Shown piece after piece: positions 1 to 9,300 of a stretch of 13,163 nucleotides of DNA. A model generated the notes under the pieces. It was given only the letters and a program-made list of their open reading frames with translations. It had not been told where the DNA came from and made no database searches. Source of the stretch: Phoronis ovalis (Eukaryota > Phoronida > Phoronidae); the NCBI GenBank assembly GCA_028565635.1, contig JAOXYB010039973.1, positions 1-13,163 of the forward strand. Direction: 5' to 3'. Every line of letters starts with the position of its first letter. Position 1 is the stretch's first letter. Both the position numbers and the translations under genes were made by a program.

Positions 1-21
1 CTTCGAGATCCCATGTTCGTT

Positions 22-65
22 CTAACGAATTAAACTCGTTAGGCTAACGAATTGAACTCGTTATA
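22..65. repeat. Two tandem 22-bp palindromic units
   Basis: CTAACGAATTAAACTCGTTA (22-41) is followed after two bases by CTAACGAATTGAACTCGTTA (44-63), one mismatch over 20 bp. Each unit is itself an inverted repeat, TAACGA-N7-TCGTTA. A further TAACGA is at 66-71. It may be the edge of a longer repeat that starts outside the window. Confidence 0.7.
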
Positions 66-1284
66 TAACGAAGGAATTGTTCAAGAAGCGTGACTCTGTT
101 GTGTTGGACTAGTGGATATTGGAATTGTAAACTATTGTGGTCAAGTATAATCCTCTCAGTGAGTGATTTCTGATGGCAAACTCATAGTTGATTTTCTTAA
201 ATTCTCCATTTATAAAAGTTCACACAAACTTATGCCTGCAGGACACAAAAAAAATATAGTTCAATTATAGTTTTAAAATATTAAAAATACATTTCATGTT
301 ATGTATTTCATGTATGTGTTTCCTGTACTAAATTTGTAGGTGTGAAGATATTTTGAAAGTGATTCAATTAAGTCGTGATTTTCAGTGTAATAATAGTCAT
401 GTATTAGTACTATGTGACACTGATGTCAACGTGACTGTGTGTGTGATGTTTTTCCACATAAAAAAGGCTATAGTTCATCTGAACTCAAATTATCCTATAA
501 TTGCACTGCCTTCAGATATTTATCACAGTAACTGTCACTGATCGTAAAAGTTAATAATTTGGTACAAAAAAAATCTTGCTTTTCAGTGACAACAGAGAAA
601 ACAAATAGTAAGTAAATTCTATGAACACCACCTAAAAGTAACATATAAGAAGACAGGTTTCTTCTAATTTTTTTGAAAAGAAATTCTTGAATAAAGTGGT
701 GTCTGAATTTTGAGAAAATATATTAAATTCTAAAAGTATAAATGGTATATGAGCGTTCATAATTTATGAAAATCATAAAAATAAAAAGTATACATACCGT
801 TATATATAGCGCTATAATTAACAAATTAAGCAGTTTGCTAGGAATCAGCACAAGAAGATTATTGCTGAGAAGTAAGTTATTAATTATGAAAACAATCAGT
901 ATAGTTTCACTGTTGCTAAATGAAATGATTTTATGTAAAAATTCTCTAAGTATTAGCTGCAGTCATTGCTCACTTATTGCTGAAAGCATGTGGTCAGGTA
1001 CAGATTCATATTTGCAGAACTACATGGTGATTAAAACTTACCTGGATGGTCCTGATATTGTGCAGACCATTTTACAGCAAGGTATCGAAAAATTTGGCAC
1101 TCATCTGATGGGTTGACATTCTGAAGTTTAAAGCAGTATTATTGCTAATGTTATGGCAGATATAAAACACATGAGGCAGATCATAGGTATACCGATTAAA
1201 GTGCGATATTTTATTGAGCGCACGAGTGCCATTAATTCTTGACAACTCGTAAATAAAATGCAAAATGTGCCAACTTTTTTGATA

Positions 1285-1332
1285 CCTTGACAATGGCTTC
1301 AGAAAGCTCCTTGACAATGGCTTCAGAAGGCT
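1285..1332. repeat. 24-bp tandem duplication
   Basis: The unit beginning CCTTGACAATGGCTTCAGAA occurs twice head to tail (1285-1308 and 1309-1332) with a single A/G difference at 1305/1329. It is a recent-looking slippage or duplication event. Confidence 0.85.
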
Positions 1333-4300
1333 CCTACCAAGACTCAATTTTTCTGTGATTACATGATTTAAAAATATTTGAATTATTTCGAAATTCCAGT
1401 TCATCGAATAACAACTTACAGGCTTATTATTATTTTTTTTATTTCAAAGTTAAACTTGAAAAATCACAAAAAGTGCCAACTTTTTACAAAAAGGGTACGA
1501 AAACTCAAAAATAATGCAACAATTGGTCTTAAGAAATTTTGTCAAGTGTACAATACATTTTATACTATATGGTAGGATCATGTATTTATAATTTATTTCT
1601 TCCTGCACTACACTGTTACAACAACACTTGAAGGTTGTCTCAAAAAGCCTGTATGTGTTCATTTCAATTTGTCACCCATTTATAAGTAATAGCAATAGTG
1701 GGAAAAAATAATAACACAAATTTTAATAATATCTTTTATCAGTAGCTGCACAATACTTGTACTACATACTAGTATAGTACTGGTGTATTAATACATCTTA
1801 TTTTTTCATTGTGGGGAGTGGCATTTTAATTGTGAATGGTTTGTAATTTGGTGACATGCTACAGTTTCTAGTGAAAGCAAAATATCTGGAGATCATTACA
1901 ATTTTTAAAAATTGAAATTTGAATTCAGCCTACGTATAAGTATAAGTACTAGAGATTTGGGAAGATTTTCTATGCAAAACTTTACTTGATTTTCACTAAA
2001 TATTGAAGAATTTGCAACTCAGGTATTTTCAGCTGACTATTTTCAAAATAATAGTTTTGCAATGCATTATATAAATAACATTTATATGACTCAAATATTA
2101 GTCAGATGTGACAAGTACTTCCAGAGTAATTTATGAAGAGATTAGTAACCATGCAGTGGCTGTTGCTTGAACAGGGAGACCTACGCTATGAGCGACATGT
2201 TTTTAATCTGAGTAAATTGAGATGTAAGATTTGATAGATCAGGTTCTGATTTTGTTGTCTGGTTTTTATGCTTCCGATTCTTACATTGAAACAGAATGAT
2301 GTTTTTTTTCAGTTTTCCCTGTCATCTAAAAAACAATTATTCTTATATAAATATTGGAACAACTAACAACATGTCATTATTTTTACAATGGAGTAGTTGT
2401 TCATTACTGTCTGCATTATTTATGTGCATTTATTTTCAAATGTTTACAGTTGCCCTTTATCATATGTGTTCGTTCATTGGACATAAACTGTAGATTTGAA
2501 AATCTCTGTTTCTAAATATTTTACGTATTTCTGACGGTCTACTGGTTGTGCTCTGATATAATATGTTTTATGCCTTGACACAGCTCACAATTGTTGGCAG
2601 TCAATAAGACTCTTTCTAGTTAGTTTCATGACTCTGCCACCAGGGGATATTGGGACAAAATACGATATATCAATAGGCCTGGCACTCAATACATTGAAAA
2701 GATATCAGTTTTTCTTCAAAAAAAATTCAGTTATTTACTAATAAGATGTCAATTACATTTTTCAAATTCACCTAGGGTTTACTATGAGAGGGTTTGTTAA
2801 TTTTATAATGTTCATGTTAAATTCCCAAAAAATAGTTTATGGATTTTGGTAATTAGTGAAAATGGAATTATATGAGTTTTAAGAAATTATTAGTCGGGTA
2901 AAAAGGAGGTATGAATTTTGGAAGCATATGATTTCAGAATTTTCATCACAATACTTTATTAGCTGAACAAATCATATAGCTATAATCAAATAAGGGTTTG
3001 GTGGATCATAGGGATTTGTTCTAATGACTTGCATTCCTTTAAATATTTGAAAAACAGGTAATACCTTCCTGCATCTTTAAACTACCTAGGTTCCTGTTTG
3101 ATATCTGAAGAATGTTAAATGCCAAATACATTGTACAAGCCCTTGTATAATAATCTTTACATGTAAAAAGTATTTTATGAGTAAATTACTTGTCCACTAG
3201 TTTCAATAACGTCATACAAGTATAGGTTAATTTATTAAACTTTATACAGGTTAAGTGGCCTGCTAATAATAATGTAAATAATGAAATAGGCATATCTTAA
3301 GCTTGTGGCTTAATAAATTTACATAAGGATAAGATAATGGTCTAGTTATTAAATATGTGGGATGGCATGTTGTTACGGGAGGAATTGAACGTTTTTTTCC
3401 GGAAAGCTATGTGATATATTGACTTTTAATGATAATTGTACATCCTAGGAAAGTGTTTCTCACATTTCTTTGTGTGATATCATCAGGTGGATGTTGTATT
3501 ATGTGCACTTGAACATCCTATAACATTGCTGGTATGAAAGGGGACCAGTAAATTGTATATCTTTATATAACTTCGTATAACGAGGGAAACTCACGGATTA
3601 AGGAACATTATAAACTTTTGTTAAAAAATTGCATGTGACTTTTCTTAAGTCTGATGCTGAACTTATTTGTTTATTCACCTTACAATGTATAATTTATGTA
3701 TTATTTGAGTTCAAGGACAGTAATGATTGTATTCATCAGAGCAGTTATGGATAAAAAGAGCAAAATTGATTAACTACTACTAAGGACTGACCTGGCGGTG
3801 GGACCACTATCCTGATAATAATTAGTTCAATTTTGTAATCATTTAACACACTATTATAGTGTACATGCACTTTATCATTTATATGGTTATTGACATTTAA
3901 ATTGCTTCACATAACAGCCCCTAAACTAGCATAAATGCTCTACTTAATACCAATAGTATATTATTATGGATTCAATAGGTATTGTCCTTAAAGCAGTACA
4001 TGACATTTTAGTACTTTCCATATTCAGTCATATCCGTTATTATATATACATACTGTCTATATTCTATCGGTTGTGAGGCATTATTATCTAAATGTTCTGA
4101 CAACTATATAGCGTGTATATACTGTTGAGAAGTCGTTTGGTGTGTTGAAATGGACAGCTTCAAGTCTAATGTGAAATAGTACAAGAGATTAAGTAATCAA
4201 GATTGAAGTAATATTCATATTACAATGTCTCATCAGTCCCTGTGCTTGTAGTTGCAGGATATGTATACAACAGTCACAACATGAAAACGTGATCTTTACA

Positions 4301-4463
4301 AATCAATTTCAGATTGAATACAAATTTTTTGGAAAAGATGACATGTATTATATATATATTGCAAAAATTTGAAGATATTTAATATTTCCCCAACAGACAT
4401 TTAAACATCTCTGTTATTTAGTAAATCGAACGTTAGTTACGCACCGTCAAAGTTGGAGGAAAT

Positions 4464-4499
4464 ATGTTCTGGCTACAGTTCACTAAGGCTCTACACCAG
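4464..4499 (+). CDS. Candidate first coding exon of the HR96-like gene (12 codons)
   Basis: The ATG at 4464 has A at -3 and lies downstream of an in-frame TAG at 4434-4436. It opens a 12-codon frame, MFWLQFTKALHQ, ending exactly at CAG|gtaaaa (donor GT at 4500-4501). It ends in phase 0, which matches the phase-0 start of the exon at 6214, so translation would continue through SRSPRP into the N-terminal exon. The 5' end is not defined; a possible acceptor AG at 4420-4421 would make the transcribed exon start at 4422. The local sequence is less AT-rich than its flanks. The evidence is only frame, phase and splice-site fit: a 12-codon exon can arise by chance, and a noncoding 5' exon elsewhere with initiation at 6232 remains possible. 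Confidence 0.4.
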
Positions 4500-4595
4500 G
4501 TAAAAATTATCTGTCTTAAAAATATTATAAGTGGAAGAAATATATGTCAGACTCCGTAATATTGTGGTCTAAATGATGTTGATGGTTAGTACAAG

Positions 4596-4636
4596 CTGGG
4601 ACTATTACAACTAACTCTCAGTTGTAATAGTCCCAG
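4596..4636. repeat. Perfect inverted repeat, 17-bp arms, 7-nt loop
   Basis: CTGGGACTATTACAACT (4596-4612) and its exact reverse complement AGTTGTAATAGTCCCAG (4620-4636) flank the loop AACTCTC. Chance occurrence of perfect 17-bp arms at this spacing in a 13-kb window is very small. It lies about 100 nt after the candidate donor at 4500. The stem is shorter than a typical pre-miRNA. Confidence 0.9.
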
Positions 4637-5495
4637 GTACAAAAAATCACAATTTTGTATACATTTCATTGAAACTTTGTCATAGTTACTGTTACATATA
4701 TTTTTGTATAGTGTGTAGTGTTGTGTAGTTTAATTACACGAAACCAGCACACCTGAAAATGCCTATCACATGCCAAGTTTAATCGAGAAGATATGTTAAC
4801 GAACAAGAATAATTTATAAAATCTATTAATATAATATTCAGGGTGGTTTGTTAGATATTAAAGCTTTAGATTTGGTTTGTTTCATTAGACCCTGTGGTAT
4901 AAATTGATAAAAAATTATATTATGTAAGTATCTTTGTTATAACAGGTAATGGTGCATTTTAATAATATTATTTTTACATTATTTATTATTGAATATAACA
5001 TATATAATATTATATATAAGTTACAGTCAATAACAAAAAATGTAATTTCTGTAAATTTAAAAAAAAAATAAGTTAACAGGTATGTATGAAAGAAAGATAA
5101 TAAAAGAGAAAATATTTAGATTTTAATTTGTAATTTTCTAATCAGCATAGATATTTCTTGTCTGCTTCTTGTATCCGCAGTAACAATGAACCATATATAA
5201 TGTACTAAATAGTGTGAGGATACATGTTAAGTACAAACTATATAAATATTAACAGTTATGTTACTAATTACTGCTTTTTTGGGTGCTATGGTGATAAAAT
5301 AATTCCCAAGGTTCAATAATGATCTTTAAGTACAAAAGTCAAAAAAATGTTTAGAAACTAACTGTACTACTGGCATTGAGAAAAATACATAATTTGGCAG
5401 AATTTATCTAATGCTTGACTTACAAATATGATGCATAATTACATATATTAACAAAAAAAAAAATGGGCCCAAATTTAAACAAGGTGCAAAAGAAG

Positions 5496-5529
5496 TCAAA
5501 TTTTTCTAAAATACTTTTAGCAAATTTGA
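5496..5529. repeat. Imperfect hairpin, 3-nt loop
   Basis: TCAAATTT and CTAAAA on the left (5496-5511) pair with TTTTAG and AAATTTGA on the right (5515-5529), with a small TT/C internal bulge and loop TAC. It follows a run of 11 A residues and a GGGCCC. In AT-rich sequence such folds are less remarkable. Confidence 0.5.
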
Positions 5530-5820
5530 AATAGATGGATTAAAGGAAAACAACTTGTCTGCTATATTGTATCAATATTAGGTACCAGGTAGAGTTATCT
5601 TAATGTTAAAATGCGATCATGCTATTGACAGGTGTGACCCTGACATTTATTGATTTGTTTGTATTATTAGTACATGTATGTAGTGCTATATTAATTTGTC
5701 ACTGTCATAACAAGTAATAAATAAGAAAATGAAAGATATAAAAAATGTCGCCAGTACAGATTATTCATCATGGAGCCAGTGATGTTTTTATTTAAGAAAC
5801 AGCATTATCATTATCATAAA

Positions 5821-5994
5821 TTAATTAACAAAAAGCAAAGGAAAGTTACTAGATATCACAATTATAATGCACTGGATTAATTTTATGCAAATATTAATAA
5901 TCATATAGTAATTAATAAAAAATTAAAGGAAAATGAGTAGGTATCAGAATTATAACGTATTGTATTAATTTTTTATATGTATTTAGTAATTTAA
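5821..5994. repeat. Degenerate tandem duplication, about 87-bp unit
   Basis: Two adjoining copies start at 5821 and 5908. Shared blocks in the same order are TAATTAA, AAAGGAAA, a TAG.TATCA.AATTATAA block, and TATTAATTTT or GATTAATTTT. A partial third start (GTAATTTAATAAAAGGTAAAG) may follow at 5986. By eye identity is around 70 percent, so the duplication is old. Confidence 0.6.
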
Positions 5995-6213
5995 TAAAAG
6001 GTAAAGTTAAAAAAGTTGAGGTAAAGATTCTACGGTTTGTTATTCTTAACTTATTTGAGAAAATAATATGAAAAATATCAATATCATGAAACAAATTGCA
6101 TTAATGCAGATATTGAAGGCATTGATACTGTGAATAGCCCAGGATTAGATTGTACTACAGTTATAAGATATGGAAACAAAATATCTAACTCTTGTGGTCT
6201 CTTTTAATTTTAG

Positions 6214-6360
6214 TCACGGTCACCAAGACCGATGGCAGAGTATGGAGAGAGTTCACCTCTGTCTCTAAGTACCCACATTACTGATTCATTGTTACCAACT
6301 GATGGTTTAGGTTACTTATCAGATGACTCCTCTCAACAGCAAATGGAGCTGTCTAACTTG
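6214..6360 (+). CDS. HR96-like receptor exon: N-terminal (A/B) domain
   Basis: The 147-nt exon is open in phase 0 from the acceptor ttttaattttag (AG 6212-6213) to the donor TTG|gtaagt (6361). It encodes 49 residues, of which 43 follow the in-frame ATG at 6232. That ATG has G at +4 but C at -3, so its context is only fair. No stop separates it from the acceptor, so six more residues (SRSPRP) are translated if an upstream coding exon is used. The segment is rich in Ser, Leu and Asp (SDDSSQQQ near its end), as expected for a disordered A/B activation domain, and has no recognisable fold. The exon is symmetric (phase 0-0), so skipping it would not break the frame. Confidence 0.75.
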
Positions 6361-9300
6361 GTAAGTTATAGTGTATACCTCACATTGCCTCACATGCACT
6401 GACAGGTATAACAGGCACCCTGGTATAAGTACAAGTTATCTCACAGTAACAATGGTATGCCAGCTAGGAACAAACATACACATTGTGTTTTTAGTGTGTG
6501 AGGAAAATAAAAGAAGGTATACTATTCTATAAATAGTTATATTGATCTCCCTTGGGCGTGGGCAAAGGAATTACTGCAGGATGCTTTTAATGCATGAACA
6601 CAATGCTTATTGTATGCTTAGTTTGTGTACCAGGCTATTTTTGAAGCAGGGTGTATTTGCTATGCTTTGAATACTTCTCTTATTCATTATTCATTCGTAT
6701 TTCCTGTTAAGCATTCATCCATATCTGGAATTGTTCTGGTGCGATATCCTTCTTTCATTTCTAGTGGTGTTGTCCCGTCACTTACGCGGCAGGATATGAT
6801 GTATTGCATCACTACCTATAGGAATTAGATAATGTTCAATTAATATCTTTAATTTGGTTGTTGAAGTTAACATCACCAATCACAGAGTGGCCTTAGAATT
6901 AGAATTTTGATTTAGAATGGATATAACGACAATTAACTCGAAAATAATTTGAAATGATATAGCATAAACCCAAGAAAATCCCCAAAGACAGAATAAGTAC
7001 AGTCTCAACTTTCGCTCTCTACAGAATTCCAACTGTCTTTTAGTCTCTCCTTTATTCAATAGTCTTAGAAAAGAGAATGCACCAGAATGTTTTCACTGAA
7101 CCATCATGCTGTCATGAGAATTTTTTTAAAGTGAACATAATTATATAAATCTAGGGTATTCCTGTCTTTTTGATGATTAATGATACTGAACAGTAATGCT
7201 GTGTTATGTTGTAAACAGAACACCAGCATATTAAGAATCAATGTACAATTTATTCATTTTGTATAAATTGTTACGTTTTTTATTATATCCATTTTGTTGC
7301 ATACACTGTAGTTTGTACTCTTCAAAAGCACAATCTCATGTAACACAAGGCTTTAAAACAGTTTGTTATTATTGTAAATTGACCATACATATAATAAAAT
7401 ATAATAGTTATATTGATTGATTTTAATATTTTTATTATCTACATTTGAATAATAAATTGCCTTTGGTTGACAGGATGAAGGTGCTAACAAAATGGCAGGA
7501 CATTCACCATCAGACTCCTCTCTATTAGGACACAGACGCAAAATACGCCACAAAGAAAGTAAGATATGCTGTGTTTGTGGTGACAAGGCCTTGGGATATA
7601 ACTTTGATGCCATCACTTGTGAATCATGCAAAGCATTCTTTCGAAGAAATGCATTAAAATCGAAGGTAAGATTGGAGGCTGACATATTGGTTAACATCTA
7701 GGTATGGATAAGTCAAGTATGGGCAAAGAAATTGTAGCAATATTCAGGATCAGATATCTTTCCCCGGGGGTCCCTTGGATATATTTTGGGGTGTGGGTGT
7801 GCCACTTAGGGTAAATTTTTTTAACTCTGTACCAAAATTTATTGGAAAATTTGGACCCTGAAATATACAAAAAATAGATGTTGTGCACTGTTTTGCTCAA
7901 AAGTAGACTTAAATCTACTTTTCCAAAAGATTTCTTGACTACGCCTTAAAAATGATACAATATACCGCAGAGGTGTAAACGGTACCCGGAAATATGCTAA
8001 TTAAATTCGTCAGTGGGGAAACTAGGAGAAATCCCCTGGATCTTTTCATCAAAGTTCAGAGCAGTAAGATTACTATGTACAGCTCTTACACTTAAAGTTG
8101 AACTTTTTTGTCTCATTCTTTTATTTTTTGAAGCTTTTATAGATTTTTAGGAAATATTTTTTGTCATTTGTAGGGTTTGCAGTGTATGTTCAACAGGCAG
8201 TGTAAGATTGATGTGAATACTAGAAGATTTTGCTCGGCATGTCGACTAAGTAAGTGCCTCACAGAGGGAATGAAGAAAGACATGATATTAGGTGAGCACC
8301 TCTTGCTTGGATCAAGAAACTTTTTATGATTTTTCCATGGTAGTTATGCACAGGGGAAGGTACATATCAAGTTACAATATGAAAATGCAAATTATAGTGT
8401 CTTCCCGCTGCCAAACCAGTTAATAAAGACTCAACAGTACGAATATTGTTGCAGCAGGTAGCGCAGTGTAGCAATACTGCGGGCGGCCCACAGATGTATT
8501 GGTGTACATTTTGTTGAGTCATTATTCACCCCTCCATACATCTTAGCCAACAAAACTGCTTGGCTACACCTCAAAAAATATCTTGTCTGTTACACCTAAC
8601 AGCTTAGCATGTCTTATATATTCCCTACACAAACACCCTTATGCAACAAAAACTTTTTTCGTTAAATAAAAATGAAATTGGCTCTCAGAAGTACTTTGCA
8701 CATTGCTAATAGTGTAACTGTTTTACAGATGATGCAGAAAGACAAAAACGCGTTGCTAAAGTAAAGAAAAATCGTGAACGTCGAAATATAAGTGAAAACA
8801 TGCCAATGTTAGTGAAGAGGGAGATCAAAGCTGAATCTCCAGAGCCTTGTGTGGCTTCATCATCAACAGGATGCCAAGGACTTAATTCCATGGGCCATAC
8901 AACGTGTTTTCCTTGGAGTAAGTTAATTTAATTATGTACAAGGCATTCAAAATTAAGTGACAACAACCCTATCAGCTGTTAATAGAATATTTTAAAACAC
9001 ACTGAGATAAACGAGAAGTCAGACGCGAAGTTGGTTAGCATTCATGTGAGTAATTTTGTCTCATGAATTCAATGTCATCCGTAAAGCCATGCCCTTTTAA
9101 CATATCTCACATTTCTTTCCTTCAGATGAAGCACAAGACATTGGCTCTAAACGCTTGCTATCTATTGAAGAAGTTCGCCTAATTCAAATGTTTGAAAGCT
9201 ACTACATGTCAACCGTTGGCTCAACCGAAGAAGATGAACCCACAGATGCAGACACAGTAACGCTTAATTCACTTATCAACAGCATGGGAACAGTTGTGAG

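Larger units (their letters stand above)
1..4463. other. Upstream noncoding region of the receptor gene
   Basis: I see no exon, RNA gene or mobile-element gene that I can support here. Open frames of up to 116 codons exist but lack splice context, domain patterns or codon bias. The stretch may be intergenic, promoter, or a long 5' intron with an unrecognised untranslated exon. Small structures present: tandem palindromes at 22-65, a 24-bp tandem duplication at 1285-1332, a repeated 13-mer GTGCCAACTTTTT at 1267 and 1473, and a 16-bp AT palindrome at 1899-1914. Confidence 0.5.
4500..6213 (+). other. Long intron upstream of the N-terminal exon
   Basis: It is bounded by the donor at 4500 (if the 4464 exon is real) and the acceptor ttttag at 6213. 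It is very AT-rich and holds no coding signal. Notable contents are a perfect hairpin (4596-4636), a poly-A tract (5453-5463), a second hairpin (5496-5529) and a degenerate tandem duplication (5821-5994). Confidence 0.45.

Noticed and set aside
766-1116. 116-codon open frame on the + strand
   Set aside because: Low-complexity Ile/Leu/Lys composition, no domain pattern and no splice or start context. It overlaps another open frame on the opposite strand.
1072-1404. 110-codon open frame on the - strand
   Set aside because: It contains the translated 24-bp tandem repeat and no recognisable motif. At most it is repeat-derived, so I did not call it a gene.
1899-1914. 16-bp perfect palindrome CAATTTTTAAAAATTG
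   Set aside because: Nearly pure A/T; such palindromes are expected by chance in DNA of this composition.
3567-3579. ATAACTTCGTATA, identical to one 13-bp arm of loxP
   Set aside because: The 8-bp spacer and the second inverted arm are absent downstream (the sequence continues ACGAGGG), and the context is ordinary AT-rich DNA. Chance match rather than a recombination site or engineered sequence.
4343-4360. TATATATATA as a TATA box for the candidate first exon
   Set aside because: TA runs are everywhere in this window, and no initiator or transcript end supports this one.
6625-6828. 67-codon open frame inside the intron before zinc finger 1
   Set aside because: It lies wholly within a well-bounded intron, with no matching splice sites or family resemblance.
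7353-7697. 114-codon - strand open frame opposite zinc finger 1
   Set aside because: Antisense shadow of the DBD exon, extended by chance into the flanking intron.
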